Shown: positions 46,563-54,854 of the stretch, one piece after another | How the letters are laid out: each line of letters starts with the position of its first letter | How positions within the stretch are numbered: the stretch's first letter is position 1 | Assembly (NCBI RefSeq): GCF_001425605.1 | Contig: NZ_LMRG01000026.1 | Span: 310,001 to 374,000, forward strand | DNA: 64,000 nt | DNA from: Rhizobium sp. Leaf453 | GTDB lineage: Bacteria; Pseudomonadota; Alphaproteobacteria; Rhizobiales; Rhizobiaceae | Reading direction: 5' to 3' | Program-made: the position numbers and the translations under genes | The notes under the pieces: model-generated | Database searches by the model: none | Told to the model about the DNA's origin: nothing | Seen by the model: the letters and a program-made list of their open reading frames with translations, nothing else

Positions 46563-47183
46563 ATGGACGCCATAGTCAAGAATTTTCCGCATCTGCCGAC
46601 CTCGTCCGACGGGCGGCCGAGCCAGAAGGAAGCCGAGGACGCCGTCCGCGTGCTGCTTCGCTGGGCCGGTGACGATCCGCAGCGCGAAGGCCTGCTCGAT
46701 ACGCCGGCGCGCGTCGCGAAAGCATATAAAGAACTGTTTTCCGGCTACGATCTCGCCGCCGAAGACGTGCTTGGCCGCACCTTCGAGGAAGTCGGCGGCT
46801 ATGACGACATCGTGCTCGTCAAGGACATTCCGTTCTTTTCCCACTGTGAGCATCACATGGTGCCGATCATCGGCAAGGCGCATGTCGCCTACTTGCCGAA
46901 CGGCAAGGTGCTTGGCCTGTCGAAGATCGCCCGCGTCGTCGATATCTTCGGCCGCCGGCTGCAGACACAGGAAACCATGACGGCCCAGATCGCCAAGGCG
47001 ATCGATGACACGCTGCAGCCGCGCGGCGTCGCCGTGATGATCGAGGCCGAGCATATGTGCATGGCCATGCGCGGCGTGCAGAAGCAGGGCTCGACAACGC
47101 TGACGACCACCTTTACCGGTGTCTTCAAGACCGAGCCGGCCGAACAGGCCCGCTTCATGACCATGCTTCGGGGCTTCAAGTAA
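46563..47183 (+). CDS. folE: GTP cyclohydrolase I (FolE type)
   Basis: 206 residues; forms dihydroneopterin triphosphate, first step of folate and 7-deazapurine biosynthesis. Zinc ligands in SHCEHHMVP and C-terminal region [17 protein letters not shown]-binding [26 protein letters not shown] lies 7 nt before the ATG. Followed by hisI 24 nt downstream. The long, structured 5' leader suggests post-transcriptional control. Confidence 0.97.
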   Translation: MDAIVKNFPHLPTSSDGRPSQKEAEDAVRVLLRWAGDDPQREGLLDTPARVAKAYKELFSGYDLAAEDVLGRTFEEVGGYDDIVLVKDIPFFSHCEHHMVPIIGKAHVAYLPNGKVLGLSKIARVVDIFGRRLQTQETMTAQIAKAIDDTLQPRGVAVMIEAEHMCMAMRGVQKQGSTTLTTTFTGVFKTEPAEQARFMTMLRGFK

Positions 47184-47207
47184 GCTCCGTCACCCGGAGC
47201 TTTCCCG

Positions 47208-47660
47208 ATGAAGATCCAATTCGACCCGCCCTCAGCCGACAAGGCGGAACTGGAAACCGGTTCCGCCTTCACTCCGCGCTTCGACAGCAACGGGCTGATC
47301 ACAGCCGTCGTCACCGATGCCGGTGATGGAGTGCTGCTGATGGTCGCGCATATGAATGCGGAAGCGCTGGCGCTGACGATCGAGACCGGTATTGCCCATT
47401 ATTACAGCCGCTCGCGCAAAAGCCTCTGGAAAAAGGGCGAAACCTCCGGCAATCTGCAAACCGTTACGGAAATCCGCACCGATTGCGACCAGGATGCGCT
47501 GTGGCTGAAGGTCCGGGTGGCCGGACATGACGCGACGTGCCATACCGGCCGCCGCTCCTGCTTTTACCGCACCGTGACGGCCGAGAATGGCGTGACGTCA
47601 CTTAACATCATTGATACCGAAATTCATTTCCATCCGCACGACGTCTACGGCAAAAATTAA
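47208..47660 (+). CDS. hisI: Phosphoribosyl-AMP cyclohydrolase
   Basis: 150 residues; third step of histidine biosynthesis. Family motifs are all present: [35 protein letters not shown] and the metal-binding [11 protein letters not shown]...[14 protein letters not shown]. Stand-alone HisI (no HisE fusion), usual for rhizobia. GGAG 8 nt before the ATG. Co-directional with folE, 24 nt apart. Confidence 0.96.
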   Translation: MKIQFDPPSADKAELETGSAFTPRFDSNGLITAVVTDAGDGVLLMVAHMNAEALALTIETGIAHYYSRSRKSLWKKGETSGNLQTVTEIRTDCDQDALWLKVRVAGHDATCHTGRRSCFYRTVTAENGVTSLNIIDTEIHFHPHDVYGKN

Positions 47661-47868
47661 GCATCTGACGCTTTTTGGTTCAGTTTCTTCGTGGATTCAC
47701 GAATTCGCAACCAGCATGGGAGCGTAATCCCATCACGGGCAGGTTCCACCGGGAACACCGGCAGGGAACAGTCCGAAGTAGCATATGTGTCTTACCGGAT
47801 GCGCTTGCAAAGCAGTCATGCGAGACGTTGACGGCCTGTAACAGTGTTCTGCGGCATGGAGGTGCCGG

Positions 47869-48837
47869 ATGTTGAACTGGACATTCAATCGAAGCGGCAT
47901 CACGGCAGACGCATCGGCGCCCGGCGGCCCATCCCACGCTCTCACCACTCCTCCCCCTCTTGAGACAAAACCGGCGAAGTCGAAGATCGCGCTCGCGCTG
48001 GGCGGCGGCGCTGCCCGCGGCTGGGCGCATATCGGCGTCCTCAAGGCACTCGACGAAGAAGGCATCGAAGTCGGCATGATCGCCGGCACCTCGATCGGTG
48101 CCCTTGTCGGCGGCTGTTATCTTGCCGGCAAGCTCGACGAACTCGAATCCTTCGCCCGTTCCCTGACCATGCGCCGCATCGCCGGCCTGCTCGACTTCGC
48201 CATCGGCGGCGGCGGCCTGTTCGGCGGATTGCGGCTAACCAAGCGCATGCAAGAACATCTGAAGGACATGACCATCGAAAGCCTCGACCGGCCCTTCGTC
48301 GCGGTGGCGGCAGAGGTCAATACCGGCCACGAGGTCTGGATCGGCCAGGGATCGCTGATCACCGCGATCCGCGCCTCCTACGCCCTGCCTGGCATTTTCG
48401 AACCTGTGAAATGCAACAATCGCACGCTGATCGACGGCGCCATCGTCAATCCGGTTCCGGTTTCGGTCTGCCGTGCGCACGAGCAGCAACTCGTCGTCGC
48501 CGTCAACCTGCATTACGACCTCTACGGCCGCTCCGCCGTGATCAAGCATAATGCCGGCACCCAGGCGGTCGAACAGCCGCGCCCGTCGAAGCAGCCGGAA
48601 GAACAGACCCGGCTCGGCATGACCGGCGTCATGGTGCAGGCGTTCAACATCATCCAAGACCGAATTTCGCGCGCGCGGCTCGCCGGCGACCCGCCGGATC
48701 TGGCGCTGCATCCGAAACTCAACGATATCGGTCTTTCGGAATTCCACCGCGCCGGCGAGGCCATCGACCGCGGCTATTACGAAACCAAGTCGAAGCTCTC
48801 GGAGTTGCAGCGGCTTCAGGACGTGATGGTGCGCTGA
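47869..48837 (+). CDS. Patatin-like phospholipase family protein
   Basis: 322 residues. After a 35-residue disordered N-terminus comes a patatin domain: oxyanion glycine-rich LGGGAARGWAHIGVL, nucleophile GTSIG and catalytic Asp in LIDGAIVNPVP, similar to bacterial RssA/NTE-like hydrolases. No signal peptide, so probably acts at the cytoplasmic face of the membrane. GGAGG 6 nt before the ATG. Stand-alone gene between hisI and the convergent CBS gene. Confidence 0.9.
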   Translation: MLNWTFNRSGITADASAPGGPSHALTTPPPLETKPAKSKIALALGGGAARGWAHIGVLKALDEEGIEVGMIAGTSIGALVGGCYLAGKLDELESFARSLTMRRIAGLLDFAIGGGGLFGGLRLTKRMQEHLKDMTIESLDRPFVAVAAEVNTGHEVWIGQGSLITAIRASYALPGIFEPVKCNNRTLIDGAIVNPVPVSVCRAHEQQLVVAVNLHYDLYGRSAVIKHNAGTQAVEQPRPSKQPEEQTRLGMTGVMVQAFNIIQDRISRARLAGDPPDLALHPKLNDIGLSEFHRAGEAIDRGYYETKSKLSELQRLQDVMVR

Positions 48838-48862
48838 GCAAAGGCATCTCCGGAAATGACAA

Positions 48863-48895
48863 TGCCGCGCGGCTTCCAGGCAACGCGGCATTTTT
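48863..48895. terminator. Bidirectional terminator between patatin and CBS genes
   Basis: ATGCCGCG / CGCGGCAT, 8-bp stem with a 14-nt loop, followed by TTTTTC on the plus strand; placed between convergent genes. Confidence 0.75.
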
Positions 48896-48913
48896 CATTC
48901 ACTAATGGCGATC

Positions 48914-49342
48914 TCAGCCGGCGATATAGGCCTTGATTTGTTCGGCTTCGTGTTCGATGGCACGGATATGGTGGCGCACGGCGTCGCCGATCGAGACGAT
49001 GCCGACGAGGCGGCCGTTGCGTTCCACCGGCAAATGCCGGGCGCGCATGTTGTTCATGATTTCCATGATGTCGTTGATGCTCATGTCTTCGTTGCAGCTG
49101 TGAACCTTCGACCACATGACGCTCGAGACAGGCTTGTCGAGACATCCGGCACCGTATTTGGCCATGGCGGCCACGACGTCCCGCTCCGTCAGGATCCCGG
49201 CGATCTTGTCGCCCGGCTTGACGATAATCACCGCGCCGATGCGGTTTTCGTGCAAGAGGCGGACAGCGTCGCGCACGACGGACTGCGCTTCGACCGTCAC
49301 CACCTGACGGCCCTTTTCATTGAGGATTGCTTTTACAGACAT
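48914..49342 (-). CDS. CBS domain pair protein
   Basis: 142 residues made almost entirely of two CBS motifs: VVRDAVRLLHENRIGAVIIVKPGDKIAGILTERDVV and SINDIMEIMNNMRARHLPVERNGRLVGIVSIGDAV. Such stand-alone Bateman modules bind adenine nucleotides and regulate partner enzymes; the partner is unknown. The ATG at 49342 has a GGGAGGG site. Convergent with the patatin gene. Confidence 0.92.
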   Translation of the reverse strand: MSVKAILNEKGRQVVTVEAQSVVRDAVRLLHENRIGAVIIVKPGDKIAGILTERDVVAAMAKYGAGCLDKPVSSVMWSKVHSCNEDMSINDIMEIMNNMRARHLPVERNGRLVGIVSIGDAVRHHIRAIEHEAEQIKAYIAG

Positions 49343-49573
49343 TCGTACCCTCCCGTTTCAGCGACCTGAATCTGACGGGGGCATTGGCGGAGCGGAGGCA
49401 CGGGTGACGCGCCCCCGATCAAGGACCAATCCGCAAGACACAGTTCATTCCTGTCGCGTTTCTGCCCATCGGCGGCTGACCGAACTCCTCGACGACGCCG
49501 CCTTCGGACGAGAATGGTGCGCTACCGTCCGGGGAAAATCAAGCTTTCTCCACAATGCCGCTCATATTGAGCG

Positions 49574-50317
49574 TCAGTCCCGAGGGTCGAAAAGGCCAAA
49601 CAGAAAGAAGCCGAACAGGAAACCGCCGATATGCGCTTCCCAGGCTATACCGCCGGGGCCGCCGAAAGCGAAAAGGCCGAGACCGATCAGGAGATTGGTC
49701 AGGAACCAGATGCCCGCGAACATCACCACGGAGCGATTCGACAGCGCTTCCGCAATCGGCAAACGACGGTTGAGATGGGCAAACTGTCGGCTGATCCGGC
49801 CGCTGGGCGAAAAGACGAAACGGGCGGCGGCGCCCATCAGGCCTGCCACGACACCGGAGGCGCCAACCACGACGATCATCGCGCCCCAGTGGAAGACCGT
49901 ATGCAGGGCGACGGCCGCGATCGCCGACAGACACCAGAAGACCGCCAGCCGCGCCATGCCGATCCGGCGGATCACCGGCGCGCCGAAGGCGACCATCCAG
50001 AAACCGTTGAAGATCAGGTGCTCCCAGGAGCCATGCAGGAAGGAATAGGTGACGGGGGTCCAGAGCCAGGCCAGGCTTTGGTCGGACAGGGCGTGATCAT
50101 AACGCGCCGGCAGGAAGGCGAAATTGAACACCAGTTCATTGTCGGCGGCCACGGACAGGAAATATGTCCTGACCACATGGATGCCAACGAGTACGGCCAG
50201 AATGACGACAAGGCCGAATGGCAGGTTGAATGCGGGCTCACGTGGCCTCTGCGGCTTTTCCGGCTCCGCACTTTCCGGCGGCAAGGCGCCGTCCGTCTGG
50301 TCTGTCATGCTGCTCAT
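49574..50317 (-). CDS. Rhomboid family intramembrane serine protease
   Basis: 247 residues, about six membrane helices. Catalytic serine in VVGASGVVAG (Ser154) and catalytic histidine in WEAHIGGFLFG (His229); helix-2 residues FLHGSWEHLIFNGFW (WR-like loop and HxxxN). A Pro/Glu-rich cytoplasmic N-terminus precedes the first helix. Cleaves transmembrane substrates in the inner membrane; targets unknown. Confidence 0.92.
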   Translation of the reverse strand: MSSMTDQTDGALPPESAEPEKPQRPREPAFNLPFGLVVILAVLVGIHVVRTYFLSVAADNELVFNFAFLPARYDHALSDQSLAWLWTPVTYSFLHGSWEHLIFNGFWMVAFGAPVIRRIGMARLAVFWCLSAIAAVALHTVFHWGAMIVVVGASGVVAGLMGAAARFVFSPSGRISRQFAHLNRRLPIAEALSNRSVVMFAGIWFLTNLLIGLGLFAFGGPGGIAWEAHIGGFLFGFFLFGLFDPRD

Positions 50318-50439
50318 GGTTCTTTCCGCGGACTAGACCCGCCTGTTCCTTGCTTCGCTCTACACGATTCAGGGACAGGCCAAAAGCGGCGCAAGCGCGG
50401 CAGTTTTTCGCACGGGCACCATGCCCTCGTACCGCGAAC

Positions 50440-50566
50440 GAAAAAAAGGCCGTCCAGTCGACTGACTGAACGGCCGGTGAGCCCCCAAAAACCCCGAGCC
50501 CAAGTTTTGTGTGCCGAAGGCAACCCTTCGTGAAGTGATGTCCTTCAATGCCACCACTGCCTTTGC
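50440..50566 (-). ncRNA. Candidate small RNA with intrinsic terminator
   Basis: On the minus strand, GGCCGT / ACGGCC (50448-50475, containing an inner CAGTCGACTG palindrome) is followed directly by seven T. No minus-strand coding gene lies upstream to be terminated. Further small hairpins (TGCC-TTC-GGCA, CTTCACGAAG) lie within. A -10-like TTAGAT (50573-50578) and -35-like CGGACA (50597-50602) with an 18-nt spacer predict a start near 50566, an RNA of about 127 nt. Family unknown. Confidence 0.4.
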
Positions 50567-50583
50567 CGATCAATCTAAACCAA

Positions 50584-50599
50584 ACATTAACCTTAATGT
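50584..50599. promoter_or_regulatory. 16-bp palindrome ACATTAA-CC-TTAATGT
   Basis: Seven-bp perfect arms around CC. It lies within the spacer of the predicted small-RNA promoter and about 100 nt upstream of the PAS gene, so it could be an operator for either. The TTAACC core resembles half of a CtrA site (TTAA-N7-TTAA), but the spacing does not fit. Confidence 0.35.
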
Positions 50600-50696
50600 C
50601 CGGCTGGCACGAAATTCGCACTGTTGATCCCAAGGGCCATTTTCCCTTCGCCGACCGTGCCAAACCGGCACAGAGCGTTTCAATTGGAATCACAGC

Positions 50697-51326
50697 ATGC
50701 GCAGCAAGACCGCCATCGAAATCTACGCCTACTGGGACGAACTGCGGGGGCACCGTGATGTGCCCTCCCGCAACCAGATCGAACCTGCTCACATTCGAAA
50801 CATCCTGGCGGATCTGTTCATTCTGGAGAAATCGGCAAACGGTGACATCCGCTTCCGGCTGGCTGGCACGCGAATCTGCGCCCTGTTCGCACGCGAATTG
50901 CGCGGTTCGACATTCGACGCGCTTTGGCTGGGCGAACAGACCGGACGATTGCGGCGGGTAGCGAGCGAAGTCATGCAGCACAAGTCGCCGGTCGTCCTGT
51001 CGGCATCTGCGCTGGCGGGGAGCGCCGATCGCCTGCCAACGGAAATCATTCTTCTGCCGCTGCGATCGCCCGATGGCGGCGTCGACCGGATCATCGGGTC
51101 GCTGGTGCCGCTGACACGGCCGCTCTGGCTGGAGGCGACACCGGTCAACTTCCTCGATCTCGACGGCATTCGCGTGCTCGACGTCGAAAAGACCAGTCTG
51201 TTCCTGCAGAACCGTCCCGAAATTCCCCTGCCCTCACGGCAACCAAACGTGGCAAACCAGAGCCTCGCCGGGGCAATTCGCCGCGTTCTGCATCTCAGGG
51301 TTTTCGAAGGCGGGCGCCGCGATTAA
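50697..51326 (+). CDS. PAS domain-containing protein (PAS_5 type)
   Basis: 209 residues. The first 150 follow the rhizobial PAS_5 (DUF1457-like) pattern: YWDELRGHRDVPSRNQIEPAHIRNILADLFILEK, RLAGTRICALFARELRGSTFDALWL and the closing beta segment EIILLPLRSPDGGVDRIIGSLVPL. No output domain is attached, so it is probably a sensory or docking module. The C-terminal 50 residues are unrelated and basic. Upstream of the PilZ gene (90 nt). Confidence 0.85.
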   Translation: MRSKTAIEIYAYWDELRGHRDVPSRNQIEPAHIRNILADLFILEKSANGDIRFRLAGTRICALFARELRGSTFDALWLGEQTGRLRRVASEVMQHKSPVVLSASALAGSADRLPTEIILLPLRSPDGGVDRIIGSLVPLTRPLWLEATPVNFLDLDGIRVLDVEKTSLFLQNRPEIPLPSRQPNVANQSLAGAIRRVLHLRVFEGGRRD

Positions 51327-51416
51327 CGCGATCTGGAAATCCGCATTCAGAAAAACCTTCTGTTAACCGGATGGGCGTAAAGCTGTTGGTCGGATAGACA
51401 TCGCGCACGTGTGGTC

Positions 51417-52025
51417 ATGTATTCGTTTCAACAAGCACAAAACGGCGGCCCCAAGCAACACAACGAAGGTGCGTTCCAACGCGTCTCGGTGAACCTGACC
51501 GGCCGGTTGATGCTTGCAAACCACGACGAATTCGAATGCACCGCGATCGATATGTCGCCGGGTGACGTTCTGTTCACCTGCGATGCGCGCCCGCGCACCG
51601 GTGAACGCATCATCGCCTATGTCGATCACGTCGGTCGTCTTGAGGGCACTGTTTCGCGCCTCGCTGAAAATGCCTTCGTCATCCAGATCACCGCAACCGA
51701 TCGCAAGCGCGAAAAGCTCGCGGCCCAGCTTACCTGGATTGCCAACAAGCACGAACTCGGCCTGCCGGAAGACCGCCGGCACGATCGCCTTGCGCCGCGC
51801 AAGGTCCGGACTGAAATCACGCTCGAGGACGGCAGCAAATATGTCTGCCGAATCATCGACCTTTCGCTTTCCGGTGCCGCTGTCGACATGGAAACGCGTC
51901 TCCCACTCGGCACATCCGTCCTTCTCGGCAGCATGAAGGGCCGCGTCGTCCGGCACTTCCAGGAAGGCATTGCGATCGAATTCAACGGAATTCAATCGCG
52001 CGACGCGCTCCGCGAGTTTCTCTGA
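51417..52025 (+). CDS. Double PilZ-domain protein
   Basis: 202 residues with two PilZ-like beta barrels: QRVSVNLTGRLML...DMSPGDVLF (residues about 21-52) and RRHDRLAPRKVRTEITLEDG...DLSLSGAAVDM (about 121-161). In canonical PilZ the motifs RxxxR and (D/N)xSxxG bind cyclic di-GMP; the second module has RLAPR-type and DLSLSG, so it is the likelier binder. A GTG two codons upstream (51411) is an alternative start. Cytoplasmic signalling protein. Confidence 0.85.
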   Translation: MYSFQQAQNGGPKQHNEGAFQRVSVNLTGRLMLANHDEFECTAIDMSPGDVLFTCDARPRTGERIIAYVDHVGRLEGTVSRLAENAFVIQITATDRKREKLAAQLTWIANKHELGLPEDRRHDRLAPRKVRTEITLEDGSKYVCRIIDLSLSGAAVDMETRLPLGTSVLLGSMKGRVVRHFQEGIAIEFNGIQSRDALREFL

Positions 52026-52697
52026 AACAATCCAGTCCGTCAGTTCCGGCACGCCATGCGTGACTGCGACGCACCGCTCCTTTTCATCGCAGGCTAAAAC
52101 AATGGGTCGCACCAAGCGAACCGGTATAATGCTGTCCGCCACGTGACCACTTAGCGGCTCGACCAGCACCCGAAATCATTCCATTTCGAAACACCGTCTC
52201 ACCGCAGTCCTGCGATTTTACGAACTCGGGTGGTTCATTCTGGCGCACATCCGGCCATTTCTCGGCTGTAATCAGCGCTTGTTCAAAAAAAATGTGCCAG
52301 AACGAAAATAATTTTGGCAACATCGGACGCAAATCTGCCGTGAAATCTACACTGAATTCGGCATGCGAAGTCCAGTTTCGACGTTACTTTCGGATGTTCG
52401 ATCGACCGGTCGTACGGCCGCAAACGGCGCCGCTGCCGGAGCCATCAGCTGCCTGCCATCATCCCCGCACAATATATACAAGGGCTTGCATCGTTAACGA
52501 TTTGCCGCAAAATGCGGAAATCAGCGAATTTTCGTTAAATTTTATGCGTATTTGAATCGAAAACGCATCAATATCGATTCAAGTTCAATTTTAATTTTAT
52601 ACTTATTTCACTCGTTTTTGTACTTATTTTTACTTCTGATCTTCGCGAGCGATAAAAAACTCGCTGTCATTGTCATCTCCAGAACGGGGAGACAAAC
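52026..52697. other. 672-nt AT-rich gap upstream of the BTLCP gene
   Basis: No credible gene. The right 200 nt is markedly AT-rich. It holds the 12-bp palindrome ATCGTTAACGAT (52490-52501), the adjacent hairpin CCGCA-AAA-TGCGG (52505-52517) and a stem GCGAG/CTCGC near 52636-52658. Likely a long regulatory region or leader for the cysteine peptidase gene. Confidence 0.4.
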
Positions 52698-53306
52698 ATG
52701 ACAACGAAAACATTCCTGAAGGCCGGCCTGCTCGGCGCATTCTTTACTGGACTGGCAGCGCAAGCGGCTCTCGCCTTTCCGGCGAACATGACCACCGCAG
52801 GCCCGAGCAATCCGCCCGTCGGACATTACGAGTTCTGCAAGAGCATGCCGCAGGAATGCCGCGCCAACCCCGGCAGCACCGAACCGACGGTGCTCACTCG
52901 TGACGGCTGGAAGAAAATCCTCGAGGTCAACTACGACGTCAACGAGGCAATCACGCCGATGACGGACAAGGGAATCTTCGGCGTTGAAGAACGCTGGGCC
53001 TATCCCGACAAGGTTGGAGATTGCGAAGACTACGTTCTCCTCAAGCGCAGGATGTTGATGCAGGCAGGCTTCTCTCCCGCCAACCTGCTGATCACCGTGG
53101 TGCTGCAGCCCAATGGCGAAGGCCATGCGGTGCTGACCGTCCGGACTGATCGCGGCGACTTCGTTCTCGACAACATGCGCAACAAGGTGCTGCTGTGGTC
53201 GGAGACGGAATACACCTTCCTCAAGCGGCAGTCTGAAAAGAATTCCGGCCGCTGGGTCAAGCTTCAGGACGGCCGCACGACCGCCGTCGGCAGCGTCAGC
53301 CAGTAA
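52698..53306 (+). CDS. Bacterial transglutaminase-like cysteine peptidase (BTLCP, DUF920)
   Basis: 202 residues: signal peptide (MTTKTFLKAGLLGAFFTGLAAQAALA), then a papain/transglutaminase-like domain with catalytic Cys109 (VGDCEDYVLLK), His143 (GEGHAVLTV) and Asp158 (FVLDNMRN). The family includes LapG-like periplasmic proteases; rhizobial paralogs occur in several copies. Start ATG follows GGGGAGA. Well separated from its neighbours, with its own terminator. Confidence 0.92.
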   Translation: MTTKTFLKAGLLGAFFTGLAAQAALAFPANMTTAGPSNPPVGHYEFCKSMPQECRANPGSTEPTVLTRDGWKKILEVNYDVNEAITPMTDKGIFGVEERWAYPDKVGDCEDYVLLKRRMLMQAGFSPANLLITVVLQPNGEGHAVLTVRTDRGDFVLDNMRNKVLLWSETEYTFLKRQSEKNSGRWVKLQDGRTTAVGSVSQ

Positions 53307-53407
53307 CAAGTTTAGCAGACAGACGCGGACCGGCTCAGGATGCCTGGTTCGCGGATGAAAAGGGCTTCGGTCAGTCCCCAACCCCGTCCCAAGACCAAGG
53401 CCCTGCT

Positions 53408-53443
53408 GGCCGGTTCCGCTGTCCCCGGAACCGGCCTTTTTCT
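53408..53443 (+). terminator. Intrinsic terminator of the BTLCP gene
   Basis: GGCCGGTTCC / GGAACCGGCC (10-bp perfect stem, 9-nt loop) followed by TTTTTCTTTT. About 100 nt beyond the stop codon. Confidence 0.85.
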
Positions 53444-53466
53444 TTTGCAGGTCACGCCAGGTTGGC

Positions 53467-53790
53467 TCAGAGAAGCTGCAAGCCGACCAGTCCGGCGCAG
53501 CGGGTGACGACGATGCCGTAGCAGCAACCCCAACCGATGGCCACCAAGGTAGCCAGAACCGTATCGATCGCAGCAAGCCCACTCTCCCGCCACATGCGCC
53601 AGACGGACTGGGTAAACAGAGCGGGTCCGGCGAAGACAGCCAGGAAAACCGCGAACGGCCGGAAATTGTCGCTCCAGACCTCCTGCGCAGTCGGCCAGCG
53701 ACCACGGGCCGCCACCCGGCTGACATCGAGCACGATGAAGGACACACCGAAGCCGGCGGCGAGCAGGGTCAAGAGCGTCATAAAATTCAT
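53467..53790 (-). CDS. Hypothetical membrane protein
   Basis: 107 residues, unrecognised by me but typical of rhizobial conserved membrane proteins. Three membrane segments are visible: FMTLLTLLAAGFGVSFIVLDV (first 24), FRPFAVFLAVFAGPALF (about 44-60) and LATLVAIGWGCCYGIVVTRCAGL (C-terminal third, with three cysteines). The ATG at 53790 is used; the frame opens one codon earlier with TTG. No clear ribosome-binding site. Convergent with the BTLCP gene. Confidence 0.65.
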   Translation of the reverse strand: MNFMTLLTLLAAGFGVSFIVLDVSRVAARGRWPTAQEVWSDNFRPFAVFLAVFAGPALFTQSVWRMWRESGLAAIDTVLATLVAIGWGCCYGIVVTRCAGLVGLQLL

Positions 53791-53929
53791 CAAAAATTAA
53801 CCATGTTGAAGCAGCTTTGAGGTTATTCCTCGCTGGAGCAATTTGCGTGCCGCAAAAGCTGTTTCGATTCGAGACACGGAAGCGCCCGGCAAAACCTTTT
53901 CTTAACCGGATGAAGAACGCGATCCGCCG

Positions 53930-54661
53930 ATGACAAGCAACCTCGCCGCCGCCACGGAAGATCATGCTCCCCTGATTTCTTCCCGTTTCATCTATGGCCT
54001 GACGGCTGTGGTTGTCGGGCTTGCCGCGCTGACTGCATCAATCAGTGTGGCCGGCCGCTGGTATGGCGAACGGCTAGCACTGGCGGGACACACAACGAGC
54101 ACGGCAGCCAATGACCTGTTCATCGGACAGGATCACCTGCGCCTGCCCTCCAATGTCATTCGATTCGAGGAACAGCGCACGACCGGCGTCGTCGAACGTG
54201 CCGACCTATACCTGACCTGGCCCGACATGCAGGGCTACACCGACGAGACACGCACGCTCTTCAACGATGTCAACCAGCCGGACTCGCTGATTTTCCTGGA
54301 GATATCGCAGAGCACTATGTCGCGCGACATGTCGGGACGGCTTGAGCCGATCTACCAGCATCTTTTTGACGGAACGACCCTGCCCGGTCCCGCCGGCCTG
54401 GAGCATCACGGGCTAAAGGAAAACTCCGGTTATGGCGAGGAAGTGTTCTTCACGGCAGCCAGAGATGGAACCACGCCCTACACCGTCCGCTGCATGCTGC
54501 CGAAGACACCCGAAATGTCCACGAGCGCGGACTGCCAGCGCGATATTCACGCCGGGCGTGATCTTGTTGTGCTTTACCGCTTTTCCAGCCAATTGCTGCC
54601 ACAATGGCAAGCCATCGACAACGCCGTCGCAAATTATGTGACCAGCAAACTGGTTCCCTGA
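53930..54661 (+). CDS. Hypothetical single-pass membrane protein
   Basis: 243 residues, unrecognised. A cytoplasmic N-terminus, one membrane helix (FIYGLTAVVVGLAALTASISVAG, about residues 20-42) and a large periplasmic domain (DHLRLPSNVIRFEEQRTTGVVERADLYLTWPDMQGYTDETRTLF). Two cysteines late in the domain (RCMLPKTP, ADCQRD) may pair. Codon use is like its neighbours. Precedes the DacA-type gene by 190 nt on the same strand. Confidence 0.72.
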   Translation: MTSNLAAATEDHAPLISSRFIYGLTAVVVGLAALTASISVAGRWYGERLALAGHTTSTAANDLFIGQDHLRLPSNVIRFEEQRTTGVVERADLYLTWPDMQGYTDETRTLFNDVNQPDSLIFLEISQSTMSRDMSGRLEPIYQHLFDGTTLPGPAGLEHHGLKENSGYGEEVFFTAARDGTTPYTVRCMLPKTPEMSTSADCQRDIHAGRDLVVLYRFSSQLLPQWQAIDNAVANYVTSKLVP

Positions 54662-54854
54662 AATCGACAACGGACGGCGCCGGAACCGGCGCTCTCCCGC
54701 CATTGCCACCGGGACCTGTCCCAGACTTCGAATTAAGCGTCCGATTATGGAAACCAATCATTCATCATAAACCGATTGGTAACGCTATCCCGATAGAGTT
54801 TTCAGAACGGTCGTTTCTGGAGGCGACGCCCGGACGATATTTGTGAGAAATGCG

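Larger units (their letters stand above)
50318..50696. other. Intergenic region between rhomboid and PAS genes
   Basis: 379 nt without a credible gene. It holds a strong minus-strand terminator, a cluster of small hairpins and a palindrome inside a promoter-like arrangement, together suggesting a minus-strand small RNA (separate entry). The proximal 120 nt (50318-50440) should contain the rhomboid promoter. Confidence 0.5.

Noticed and set aside
49320-50048. 242-codon plus-strand frame over the CBS-rhomboid gap and rhomboid gene
   Set aside because: Mostly antisense to rhomboid; the part in the gap (49343-49573) shows no domain or ribosome-binding site. I see no gene in that gap.
51362-51376. 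Shared TTAACCGGATG upstream of the PilZ gene and of the gene at 53930 (53907-53917) as a CtrA-like site
   Set aside because: Only one half-site in each case and different distances from the start codons; likely chance.
54677-54692. GCGCCGG-AA-CCGGCGC as terminator of the gene at 53930
   Set aside because: The 2-nt loop is sterically impossible as drawn and no T-run follows; not called.
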